Counted from the first letter of the stretch, positions 26,015-33,008 are shown. The stretch is 52,337 bases of DNA from JAAYZM01 sp964510785 (GCA_964510785.1 CAZECM010000017.1:1-52337), one strand, 5' to 3'. Notes: generated from the letters alone by a model not told the origin. A program made the numbers and translations.

Positions 26015-26629
26015 GTGACTCTCGCGGCTCCGGTGCTGAGCAAGACCCAGCAGGCCTACGGGTCGGTGAAGGGTCTGCGCGCCACGGTCTCCACCACCGT
26101 GTCGGGTGCGACGTCGGGTCGTGTCACGTTCACGTCCGGCGCGACCACCCTGGGCTCGGCCCCCGTCCGCAAGGTGGGCGGGGAGCACCGGGCGACGCTG
26201 CGGATCGCGAGCAAGCAGCCACGTGGCACCTACCGGTCGATCAAGGCGACGTTCCGGACCAGCGACGGGAAGACCGTCCTGTCACCGGCGTCGAAGGCGA
26301 AGCTCAAGGTCGTCAAGGCCACCACGGTGAAGGCCAGGCCGGCCGTCACGGGCAAGTCGTTCCGAGCGGGTACCCGTCCGACGGTCAAGGTGCGGGTCCC
26401 GAAGCTGACGAACGGCCGGTACGCGACCGGCTTCGTCCGCGTGAAGGTCGGGGCGAAGAACGTCGCCAAGGTCAAGCTCCTTGCCAAGCACAAGGGCAAG
26501 CTGACCGTACGACTGCCGCGTGGCTATTCCTCGTCGATCAAGGTGAGCGTGCGGTACCTACCGAAGGAGAAGAAGGTCGTCAAGGCGAGCTCGTGGTCCA
26601 AGAAGGTGACTGTCCGGGTTCGTCGGTGA
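25884..26629 (+). CDS. C-terminal part of the PL8 lyase, after the gap
   Basis: Continues the gene before the gap; the frame starts within YSGPVTVPGTGAVTVQF, the end of the last 83-residue repeat. Two further Ig-like modules follow (from VTLAAPVLSKTQQAYGSVKG, and from KPAVTGKSF-like sequence ARPAVTGKSFRAGTRPTVKV). The final 200 residues are rich in Lys, Arg, Val and Thr and end SKKVTVRVRR, a style common at the C-termini of secreted actinobacterial proteins, possibly for wall or polyanion retention. No LPXTG sorting signal is seen. The stop is TGA at 26627-26629. A long GC-rich hairpin lies 45 bases downstream. Confidence 0.8.
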
Positions 26630-26673
26630 CCGCGGCCGCCGGGGAGCTTCGACGACCCGGAGGCTGAGCGGCA

Positions 26674-26734
26674 GCACGTCGGTCGCGGTCGCGGCTCATC
26701 ACGCCAGGTGAGCCCGCAGCCGCGGCCGACGTGC
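26674..26734 (+). terminator. long GC-rich hairpin after the lyase gene
   Basis: GCACGTCGG at 26674 begins an arm that pairs, with two G-U pairs and a bulge, to a 24-base arm ending at 26734; the loop is about 14 bases. It lies between the lyase stop and the SDR promoter. No T-run, as is usual in high-GC actinobacteria. Confidence 0.5.
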
Positions 26735-26773
26735 GTCGTCGTTCCGGACGAAGGTCCGCACCGCCGCCCGACG

Positions 26774-26779
26774 TAGAAT
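26774..26779 (+). promoter_or_regulatory. -10 hexamer of probable leaderless SDR transcript
   Basis: TAGAAT followed after five bases by GTG at 26785, with no Shine-Dalgarno between. It decides the start in favour of 26785 over GTG 26731. Confidence 0.6.
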
Positions 26780-26784
26780 TGCGT

Positions 26785-27481
26785 GTGCCCCCGACGAATC
26801 TCGACCCTTCCGACGTGCCCCCGAGCGCCATCGACTCGTCGGACCTCGCGACCACCCTCCAGGTCCTGGAGGCGATGGCCGGGCTCGACGAGTCGCACCC
26901 CGACTTCGTCACCGTGCGCCGGGCCACGGCGAAGATGTTCAAGGCCGTGAAGAAGGTGCGCCGCCGCGAGATCCGCGACGCGATCGCGCAGGCTGACCGC
27001 GAGGTGGTCGCCGCGACGGCGACGGGCGCGCCGGACCGGATCGACGACGAGACGCGCGGCATCCCGATCTCCACCACTACGGCGACGCCGACGGCGGGCA
27101 CCCTGATCAAGGCGCGCGGCTGCTACATGTGCAAGCAGCCGTACACCGTGGTCGACGCGTTCTACCACCAGCTGTGCCCGACGTGCGCGGCATTCAGCCA
27201 CGCGAAGCGTGAGGCGCGCACCGACCTGACCGGCAAGCGTGCCCTGCTCACCGGCGGTCGCGCGAAGATCGGTATGTACATCGCGCTGCGCCTGTTGCGC
27301 GATGGCGCGCACACGACGATCACCACCCGGTTCCCGCGCGACGCCGTGCGCCGATTCAGCAGCCTGCCCGACGCGCCCGAGTGGATCGACCGGCTCAAGA
27401 TCGTCGGGATCGACCTGCGCGACCCGGCCCAGGTGATCGGCCTCGCGGAGGAGGTCGCCTCGGCGGGCAGCCTCGACATCC
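26785..27481 (+). CDS. atypical SDR-family protein with zinc ribbon, N-terminal part (up to gap)
   Basis: About 232 residues before a 10-N gap. Residues 1-105 are a helical, charged region (SSDLATTLQVLEAMAGLDE, TVRRATAKMFKAVKKVRRRE). A CxxC...CPxC zinc ribbon follows (Cys113, Cys116, Cys131, Cys134). Then comes a Rossmann start KRALLTGGRAKIGMYIALRLL (TGxxxxIG at 156-163) and the TTRFPRDAVRRF and IVGIDLRDPAQV strands. The part just before the gap, GSLDI, is where SDRs read on into an NNA motif. An in-frame stop at 27511 arises only in artefactual sequence after the gap. This is the same gene as the one resuming at 27544. No substrate is known; the zinc ribbon plus reductase fold is a recognised but uncharacterised actinobacterial combination. 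Confidence 0.75.
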
Positions 27482-27491
27482 NNNNNNNNNN
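27482..27491. other. assembly gap (10 N) inside the SDR gene
   Basis: Ten N, directly followed by 52 bases that do not fit the protein and are an exact inverted copy of sequence 50 bases further on. Roughly 23 bases of true sequence (expected to encode the NNA motif region) appear to be missing. Confidence 0.9.
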
Positions 27492-27647
27492 TCGTTCGTG
27501 TGACCGAACGTGATGAGCTCGGGGACCGGTCCCGAAGGCAGCGGTGCGCCGCTCACCGGGGGCGTACCAGCCCCTCGTGGACGCCGAGCTCGCCCCGCTG
27601 CCTTCGGGACCGGTCCCCGAGCTCATCACGTTCGGTCACACGAACGA
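27492..27647. repeat. 53-bp perfect inverted repeat, probable fold-back misassembly
   Basis: Bases 27492-27544 are the exact reverse complement of 27595-27647; the spacer is 50 bases. The right arm is good coding sequence of the SDR gene (PLPSGPVPELITFGHTND). The left arm abuts the N gap and breaks the reading frame. It is best explained as an erroneous contig end. Confidence 0.85.
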
Positions 27648-28305
27648 CCAGCACCCGCTCGCACTCGAGCGCTCGGTGACCGCGCACCCCATCCTCGCGG
27701 CCGCAGCTTCCCGCGCCGACGAGCTCACCGAGCAGGCGATGACGGCGGGATCCAGCTCGCTCGAGCGGCTGGCGGCGGGCACCGCGATCGACGCCGGTGG
27801 GCTGGTCCCCGATCTCGAGCACGTGAACTCGTGGACCCGACGCGTGGGCGAGGTGGACCCGCTCGAGATGCTCGAGGTGCAGCTCGCCAACACGACGGCA
27901 CCCTTCGTGCTCGTCTCGATGCTTCGCCCGGCGCTCGCGGCGAGCACCGCGCGGCGCACCTACATCGTCAACGTGAGTGCGATGGAGGGCGTCTTCGCCC
28001 GCGGGTACAAGGGCCCGGGGCATCCTCACACCAACATGGCCAAGGCGGCCGTCAACATGCTGACGCGCACGAGCGCGCGCGAGCTGTTCGAGACCGACGG
28101 CATCCTCATGACGAGCGTCGACACCGGGTGGATCACCGACGAGCGGCCGCACCCCACGAAGGTGCGGCTCGCCGAGGAGGGTTTCCACGCGCCGCTCGAC
28201 CTCGTCGACGGTGCGGCGCGCGTCTACGATCCCGTGGTGCGCGGGGAGGCCGGTGAGGACCTGTTCGGCGTCTTCCTGAAGGACTACGCGCCCGGCGCCT
28301 GGTGA
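27544..28305 (+). CDS. atypical SDR-family protein, C-terminal part (after gap)
   Basis: Continues the zinc-ribbon SDR in the same frame. It resumes at VRRSPGAYQPLVDAELA, the segment that normally follows the NNA(x)QT motif. The core then reads NTTAPFVLVSMLRPAL and YIVNVSAMEGVFA (catalytic Ser region). Where classical SDRs have YxxxK, this protein reads HTNMAKAA: Lys is kept but Tyr is replaced by Thr. The C-terminal helical region includes SVDTGWITDERP. Ends 38 bases from a convergent gene. Residues are not numbered because of the gap; the whole protein would be about 490 residues. Function unknown; classical dehydrogenase activity is doubtful. Confidence 0.75.
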   Translation: MRRSPGAYQPLVDAELAPLPSGPVPELITFGHTNDQHPLALERSVTAHPILAAAASRADELTEQAMTAGSSSLERLAAGTAIDAGGLVPDLEHVNSWTRRVGEVDPLEMLEVQLANTTAPFVLVSMLRPALAASTARRTYIVNVSAMEGVFARGYKGPGHPHTNMAKAAVNMLTRTSARELFETDGILMTSVDTGWITDERPHPTKVRLAEEGFHAPLDLVDGAARVYDPVVRGEAGEDLFGVFLKDYAPGAW

Positions 28306-28343
28306 GTCGCCCCTCGCCGGCTGCGTGAGACGAGCTCGAGGAG

Positions 28344-29129
28344 TCAGAAGAGGACGCGAGTCTCGAGGAGCCCGGCACCCGGCGCCCGCCCGGAGAGCGT
28401 GCGCGCGAACTCGACGGCGTCGAGGTCCAGACGCTCTCCACCGACGCCGTGGACGAACGTCGCCCCGGCCGGTCCGCTCAGGTGCAGCTCGAAGGGCTGA
28501 CCGTGGCGACCGGCCCACTCGGCCACGACGTCCTCGATGATCCGCTTGTTGCACGGCGCGCTCACTTCCACCTCGCGCCCGACCGCTCGCGCGATGTCCA
28601 CGGTGTGCAGCCACACGTCGCGCGTGAGAACGACCTCGAGGAGGCGCCCGCCGTTCTCCTTGCGCGGCATCCCGGCAGCGGTGGATCCGCCTTGGTCCAC
28701 GGGGGCGGTGACGAGGGCCAGCACCGGGGCGAGCCGCATGCGACCGGCCACCATGGCGGGGTGCTCGCGAGCGAGGGTCTCGACCCGCTGCGCCGGCGTC
28801 AGCCCGGCCAGCTCGGCCACGTCGCGGGCGTTGCAGGCGTCGAGCGAGTTGCCGCCGAACTCCCCGCGGTGTCGCAGCCCGTACGTCTGATAGCCGAGGA
28901 ACCCGCGCCACGAGGAGAAGCTGCGGCCGCCGCCGATGAGGTGGCCCACCATGTCGGCCACGGTCCATGGCGCGCACTCCGTGGGTGCCTCCCAGTCGGG
29001 GTCCTCGAGCGAGCCGAGCAGGTCGAGGAGCTGCACGTACGCCGCGGTGGCCACCTCGCGGGCGTCCGTGCGCCGACCGAGCGGCGTGATCTCGGCGACG
29101 GATAGCGGCATGTCAGCAGTGCGGTCCAT
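28344..29129 (-). CDS. maleylpyruvate-isomerase-family (DinB-like, mycothiol-dependent type) protein
   Basis: 261 residues. The N-terminal DinB/MDMPI four-helix fold is seen in ECAPWTVADMVGHLIGGG, with the first metal-type His, and DVWLHTVDIARAVG with the later His; a middle segment is NARDVAELAGLTPAQRVETL. The C-terminal 80 residues resemble the SCP2-like domain often fused to these proteins (FELHLSGPAGATFVHGVGGERLDLDAVEFARTLSGR). Members use mycothiol as a cofactor in thiol-transfer or isomerisation; MshD is encoded in this window. The ATG at 29129 has AGGA six bases upstream, inside the operator. Divergent from a TetR gene with two perfect operators, so presumably a detoxification enzyme induced by that regulator's ligand. 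Confidence 0.8.
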   Translation of the reverse strand: MDRTADMPLSVAEITPLGRRTDAREVATAAYVQLLDLLGSLEDPDWEAPTECAPWTVADMVGHLIGGGRSFSSWRGFLGYQTYGLRHRGEFGGNSLDACNARDVAELAGLTPAQRVETLAREHPAMVAGRMRLAPVLALVTAPVDQGGSTAAGMPRKENGGRLLEVVLTRDVWLHTVDIARAVGREVEVSAPCNKRIIEDVVAEWAGRHGQPFELHLSGPAGATFVHGVGGERLDLDAVEFARTLSGRAPGAGLLETRVLF

Positions 29130-29136
29130 GGGAGTT

Positions 29137-29218
29137 CCTAACGTCGTTAGGAAGTCTTCTCTCTCGAATCGCGGGTGTCAAGCGCTCGCCCTAACGACGT
29201 TAGGAGAGCGACTAGGCT
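29137..29218. promoter_or_regulatory. twin TetR operators in the divergent promoter
   Basis: CCTAACGTCGTTAGG (29137-29151) and CCTAACGACGTTAGG (29190-29204) are both perfect 7-bp inverted repeats around one base; centres are 53 bases apart, about five helical turns. The second abuts the -10 TAGGCT (29213-29218) of the TetR gene; the first covers the ribosome site of the divergent enzyme. Confidence 0.8.
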
Positions 29219-29224
29219 GGGAGC

Positions 29225-29815
29225 ATGAGCGCTGAGAAGTCGGCAGGACGACGCGCGAATCGCCACACCGCCACCCGCCGCGAGATTCTCGACGCTGCGT
29301 GGGAGCTCGCACGCGCACGTGGCCTCGCGGGATGGTCGCTTCGCGACCTCGGCAGGGCCGTCGGGATGCAGGCCCCCTCGCTCTACGTCTACTTCCCCAG
29401 CAAGGACGCGATCTACGACGCACTGTTCGCCGACGGCTACCAAGAGCTGCTGTCGCAGACGCGCGTGTGGGCCGAGCAGGACCTCGCGCCCGTCGACAAG
29501 GTGCGCGACGCCGCGCACCGCTTCTTCGACTTCGCCGCCTCCGACCCCGCACGCATGCAGCTGCTCTTCCAGCGTGTGGTTCCCGGATTCGTCCCGTCGG
29601 CCGAGTCTTTCGCGCTCGCCCAGGAGGTCCTGTCCGACTTCTCGCAGGTGCTCGTGGATGCCGGCATCACCGGGGCCGCTTCCCTCGACCTGTGGACCGC
29701 CGTGCTGACGGGCCTGGTGAACCAGCAGGTGAGCAACGACCCGGGCGGCGATCGATGGGCCGGACTCGTGGACGAGGCGGTCGACATGTTCCTTGCTCAC
29801 GTCCTGTTACGATAA
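29225..29815 (+). CDS. TetR/AcrR-family regulator
   Basis: 196 residues. The helix-turn-helix covers residues 15-65: TRREILDAAWELARARGLAGWSLRDLGRAVGMQAPSLYVYFPSKDAIYDALF. The C-terminal domain (HRFFDFAASDPARMQLLFQR onwards) is the WHG-type TetR C-terminal fold. ATG at 29225 has TAGGCT six bases upstream, so the message is probably leaderless; the GGGAG one base before the ATG is too close to act as a ribosome site. Divergent from the MDMPI-type enzyme with twin CCTAACG operators, which it probably represses along with itself. The stop codon overlaps the large inverted repeat in front of the HipB-like gene. Confidence 0.9.
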   Translation: MSAEKSAGRRANRHTATRREILDAAWELARARGLAGWSLRDLGRAVGMQAPSLYVYFPSKDAIYDALFADGYQELLSQTRVWAEQDLAPVDKVRDAAHRFFDFAASDPARMQLLFQRVVPGFVPSAESFALAQEVLSDFSQVLVDAGITGAASLDLWTAVLTGLVNQQVSNDPGGDRWAGLVDEAVDMFLAHVLLR

Positions 29816-29847
29816 AACATGTCTAGAGGGCCACTAGACATGTTTTA
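29813..29847. promoter_or_regulatory. 14-bp perfect inverted repeat, probable HipB operator
   Basis: TAAAACATGTCTAG (29813-29826) and CTAGACATGTTTTA (29834-29847) are exact inverted repeats around AGGGCCA. Located 12 bases before the HipB-like ATG and overlapping the TetR stop. It could also end tetR transcription as a hairpin. Autoregulation by the antitoxin at such repeats is typical of hipBA. Confidence 0.7.
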
Positions 29848-29859
29848 AGGAGGCCTGTG

Positions 29860-30201
29860 ATGGCGAAGCGCACTGTCCCGTTGCGGCCGCACGTCCAAGA
29901 CGCCCTCAGCGTGTGGGGTCAGCTCATCCGGCGCGGTCGGCTCGACCGCGCATGGACGGCCAGGGATCTCGCCGCCCGTGCGAACGTCTCTGAGCAGACG
30001 GTGCTCGCGGCGGAGGCAGGTCACCGTGGCACCGCCGTCGGCACGATGATGGATCTCGCGGACCTCGTGGGTGTCCCCCTCTTCGGGATCGAGGACCGCG
30101 CCGAGCTCGCGATTCGTCGCCGGCGCGGCGAGGAGATGCTCGCGCTGCTCCCCAGTCGCGCTCGCAGGCCGAAGGTTGGAGCCAGCGATGACGACTTCTG
30201 A
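29860..30201 (+). CDS. HipB-like XRE-family antitoxin
   Basis: 113 residues with an XRE helix-turn-helix (about 20-72): IRRGRLDRAWTARDLAARANVSEQTVLAAEAG, TAVGTMMDLADLVGVPLFG. The C-terminal tail is basic and then acidic (RRPKVGASDDDF). In hipBA pairs this protein binds the operator and neutralises the kinase. ATG 29860 follows AAGGAGG at about seven bases. It overlaps the hipA-like gene by 14 bases, implying coupling. The host's TetR gene lies upstream on the same strand with only 44 bases between. Base composition here is somewhat less GC-rich than neighbours by eye. Confidence 0.82.
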   Translation: MAKRTVPLRPHVQDALSVWGQLIRRGRLDRAWTARDLAARANVSEQTVLAAEAGHRGTAVGTMMDLADLVGVPLFGIEDRAELAIRRRRGEEMLALLPSRARRPKVGASDDDF

Positions 30202-31432
30202 GGAGCTCTACGTCTGGACGTGGCTACCGGGCCAGACCGAGCCCGTCCTGGCCGGGCGCGTGGACCGGGTCGGTCCGCTCTTCACCTTCATCTACGCGCT
30301 GCGGTACCGGTCTCGGCCGGATGCCATCAGTCTCTTCGCGCCGGAGCTACCGCTGCGCCCCGGCATCCAGGAGCCGCCGGACGGACTGACCATCGCGGGC
30401 GCCCTCAGGGACGGGAGCCCCGACAGGTGGGGGCGAGGTGTCATCGAACGCCGACGAGGCGCCGCTCCGAACTCTCTCAGCGAGATCGGCTACATGCTGA
30501 GCTCCAGCTCGAACCGCTTCGGAGCGCTGGACTTCCAAGCCAGTCCTACGAGCTACGTCCCACGGGCTGACTCGGCGACCCTCGACGAGCTGCACGAGGC
30601 GGCCACCATCCTCGACGAGGGCGGACGGCTGCCGGCGAGCCTCGACGCGGCGCTGCTCCATGGCACGAGCCTGGGAGGCGCACGGCCGAAGGCGACGCTC
30701 ACCGACGACGACGGGGGTGAGTGGCTCGCGAAGTTCTCGTCGTCGGACGATCGGTTGTTCTCGATCGTGAACGCCGAGGGCGCGATGCTCGAGCTCGCGC
30801 GCAGAGCGGGCATCGACGTTCCCGAGAGCAAGGTGGTCCCGTCCCTCGGCAAGGAAGTCCTTCTCGTCAGGCGGTTCGATCGAGACGGAGCCGGTGGACG
30901 ACGTCACGTGGTCTCTGGCCTGACGATGGCGCAGACTGACGAGATGTACGCACGGTACGTGTCCTACCCGCAGATCCTCGATGTGCTGCGCGTGTACGCG
31001 AAGGATGCGACCCGGCCCGGCCCGGAGCTGTTCCGGCGCATCGCGATGAACATCGCCATCAGCAACAACGACGATCACGCTCGAAACCACGCTGCATTCT
31101 GGGACGGGAGGCACCTGGAGCTGACCCCCGCATACGACCTCGCGCCGGGGCAGAGGTCGGGTGACACCTTCGAGCAGGCGATGGCCTTCGGCCGCGGCGA
31201 TCGCGGCGCGAAGACCTCCAACTTCGCAGCTCTGGTGCGCGAGTCGGAGACCTACGGTCTCAGCGCGACCGAAGGGAGGGACGTCATCGACCATCTCGTG
31301 TCGAGCATCGACGAGAACTGGGATGACGCTGCGGAGGTCGCGCGCTTGAGCGCCGCAGACCAGCAGAGCCTTCGTGAGAGGCAGATCCTGCCGAGGGCGG
31401 CGTTCTTCGACTACGAGGACGCACCGCACTGA
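30188..31432 (+). CDS. HipA-like serine/threonine kinase toxin
   Basis: 414 residues. The N-terminal HipA domain spans about 1-120 (GRVDRVGPLFTFIYALRY, GALRDGSPDRWGR). The P-loop-like motif GTSLGGARPKATL (159-171) has Ser161 at the autophosphorylation position. The nucleotide and catalytic elements follow: WLAKFSS, VRRFDRDG, the catalytic loop SNNDDHARN (Asp295) and the metal-binding YDLAP (Asp317). All key residues seem intact, so the kinase is probably active. In E. coli, HipA phosphorylates glutamyl-tRNA synthetase and triggers dormancy; other HipA homologues have different targets. Starts inside the antitoxin gene. The neighbouring tRNA-Lys could be coincidental or an old integration site. 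Confidence 0.88.
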   Translation: MTTSEELYVWTWLPGQTEPVLAGRVDRVGPLFTFIYALRYRSRPDAISLFAPELPLRPGIQEPPDGLTIAGALRDGSPDRWGRGVIERRRGAAPNSLSEIGYMLSSSSNRFGALDFQASPTSYVPRADSATLDELHEAATILDEGGRLPASLDAALLHGTSLGGARPKATLTDDDGGEWLAKFSSSDDRLFSIVNAEGAMLELARRAGIDVPESKVVPSLGKEVLLVRRFDRDGAGGRRHVVSGLTMAQTDEMYARYVSYPQILDVLRVYAKDATRPGPELFRRIAMNIAISNNDDHARNHAAFWDGRHLELTPAYDLAPGQRSGDTFEQAMAFGRGDRGAKTSNFAALVRESETYGLSATEGRDVIDHLVSSIDENWDDAAEVARLSAADQQSLRERQILPRAAFFDYEDAPH

Positions 31433-31469
31433 CGAGGCAGTCACCGCGACGGTAGCCCGGTGGGCGGGG

Positions 31470-31542
31470 TGGGCCCCGTGGGGCTCGAACCCACGACCTA
31501 CGGATTAAAAGTCCGCTGCTCTACCAACTGAGCTAGAGGCCC
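31470..31542 (-). tRNA. tRNA-Lys (TTT)
   Basis: Minus-strand cloverleaf: acceptor GGGCCTC/GGGGCCC with a G-U pair, D-arm AGCTCAGTTGGTAGAGC, anticodon loop CTTTTAA (TTT) and T-loop GTTCGAG. No CCA encoded in the 73 bases. Confidence 0.95.
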
Positions 31543-31618
31543 GGTGCGGGGCCGGTGGTCGACCCGCGGGTACAGGTTACGCGCGCGCGCCCGCGCACGT
31601 CGGCGCCATCCGCGGTGG

Positions 31619-32233
31619 TCACGGCACGGTGTCGCCCTCCGGCGCGGGGAACGGGATGAGGCGCTCGGGCACGGGCTCGTCCGCGCGGGCGGCCGGGCGA
31701 AGCCCGCGCAGGGTCAGCGCGAGAGCGCGGCGGTGGAAGTCGGTCGCCGAGCGTCGGGTGCCGGCGAGCACGGCGCCGTCGAACATCGCGAACGTGACGA
31801 GCAGGTCGTCCAGGCCGACGTCGGACCGCACGACGCCAGCCCGCTGCGCGCGTCCGAGGGCGACCTCGAGGAGCTTCTCCGTGTTCGCCGAGACGACGGC
31901 GAAGCGCTCTCGCGCGCTCGCCTGGCCGCGGATCGCGGCCATGAGGCCGGGGACGTCCTCGAGCAGGCCGCAGATCTCCACGAGGAGCCGTTCGACGAGG
32001 TCGTCGCCCGGGTAGCCCGCGGCGAACTGGTCGAGCGTGGCGAACCGGTCCTCGATGAGGGCGGAGAGGAGGGCGCCGCGGTCGGGGAAGTGGCGGTAGA
32101 GGGTGCCGCGGCCCAGGCCGGCACGTCGGGCGACGAGGTCGAGCGGGGCGTCGGCACCCAGCTCGCGGAACACCTCGGCTGCGGCGCGGCACAGCAGTCC
32201 CCGGTTGCGCACGGCATCCTTGCGGCGAGCCAC
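31619..32233 (-). CDS. TetR-family regulator
   Basis: 204 residues. The helix-turn-helix is at residues 5-55 (NRGLLCRAAAEVFRELGADAPLDLVARRAGLGRGTLYRHFPDRGALLSALI), with a SbtR-like C-terminal region (FAAGYPGDDLVERLLVEICGLLEDVPGLMAAIRGQ). GTG at 32233 is the only reasonable start; ribosome signals are weak. It lies 53 bases downstream of the ArsR-type gene on the same strand and may share its message. No target gene is obvious next to it; the downstream neighbour is tRNA-Lys. Confidence 0.85.
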   Translation of the reverse strand: MARRKDAVRNRGLLCRAAAEVFRELGADAPLDLVARRAGLGRGTLYRHFPDRGALLSALIEDRFATLDQFAAGYPGDDLVERLLVEICGLLEDVPGLMAAIRGQASARERFAVVSANTEKLLEVALGRAQRAGVVRSDVGLDDLLVTFAMFDGAVLAGTRRSATDFHRRALALTLRGLRPAARADEPVPERLIPFPAPEGDTVP

Positions 32234-32286
32234 GCATCGTGCCTAGCGGTCCGGTGACCTTGGCTGGAAGGGTGTTCGCACTGCCC

Positions 32287-32985
32287 TCAGGACGGTGCCG
32301 GTGGCTCGCCGTCCGCCGGGGGGCCGCCGTCGGCCGGGTCGTCCTCGAGCATGGGGAAGACGTCGATGTAGGAGCGGACCCGGACCGCGTCCTCGGGTGC
32401 GCCGTCGGTCATCCGGCTGCGGAAGCGCTCGGCGAACTCGGTGGTCACGGTGGACAGTGCCTCGCTGAGCTCGCCGAGCTCCTCCGGGGTGAGCAGGAGC
32501 GTGGACTCCGAGTGCAGCGAGCGCTTCGCGGCGGCGTCGTCCTCGGTGAGCACGGCGACGCGCGAGAGCCAGCGCCCGAGGTTCTCCGCCCGGTCCCGCA
32601 GCATCTCGGCCAGCAGGACGTTGGCGGCGTGCATCGTCGCTTCGTCCGTGAGCATCGTGGTGAGGTCGACGTCCGCCGAGCGGGAGCGCCACCAGCGCTC
32701 GCGACCCGAACCTCGCCCGGGAACGTCCTCGACGAGCCGGTGCTTGGCGAGCTGGCGCAGGTGGTAGCTCGTCTGACCCGTGGACTCGCCGAGGTGCTTG
32801 GCGAGCGTGGTCGACGTCGCCGCCCCGTGGTCGTGGAGGTATCGCAGGATCGCCATGCGCAGCGGGTGCGCGTAGGCCTTGAGGTCCTCCGGACCGAGCT
32901 GGTTGGCGCTCCCGGGTGGGGGAGGGCCGCCGTCGGGCGGGGTCGACGGAGAACTCTCTGCCTCGGAGGGCTTGCCAAGAGACAT
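32287..32985 (-). CDS. ArsR-type winged helix regulator of the divergent MFS exporter
   Basis: 232 residues. A Pro/Gly-rich start (1-30) precedes a winged helix (33-110): EDLKAYAHPLRMAILRYL, STTLAKHLGESTGQTSYHLRQLAKHRLVED. A helical C-terminal domain follows and an acidic tail (EDDPADGGPPADGEPP). It is a paralogue in style of the regulator at 8235-8864: both sit beside an MFS exporter, share SYHLRxL in the recognition helix and have a similar C-terminal segment (TTEFAERFRSR). ATG 32985 opens beside a 12-bp palindrome. The regulator probably represses the divergent exporter and itself. Confidence 0.83.
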   Translation of the reverse strand: MSLGKPSEAESSPSTPPDGGPPPPGSANQLGPEDLKAYAHPLRMAILRYLHDHGAATSTTLAKHLGESTGQTSYHLRQLAKHRLVEDVPGRGSGRERWWRSRSADVDLTTMLTDEATMHAANVLLAEMLRDRAENLGRWLSRVAVLTEDDAAAKRSLHSESTLLLTPEELGELSEALSTVTTEFAERFRSRMTDGAPEDAVRVRSYIDVFPMLEDDPADGGPPADGEPPAPS

Positions 32986-32996
32986 CTGCACACCTA

Positions 32997-33008
32997 TCTT
33001 TGCAAAGA
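32997..33008. promoter_or_regulatory. palindromic operator between ArsR-type gene and MFS gene
   Basis: TCTTTGCAAAGA is a perfect 12-bp palindrome, 12 bases from the regulator ATG and 44 from the exporter ATG. TCTGCA half-elements lie on both sides (32985-32990 and 33013-33018). Confidence 0.6.

Noticed and set aside
26785..28305. SDR gene as a true pseudogene or as two separate genes
   Set aside because: The break coincides with an N gap and an exact inverted copy of nearby sequence; both halves are in the same frame and join at the expected motif.
28344..31542. Genomic island integrated at tRNA-Lys
   Set aside because: No integrase and no visible duplicate of the tRNA 3' end in the window; only hipBA has a mobile flavour.
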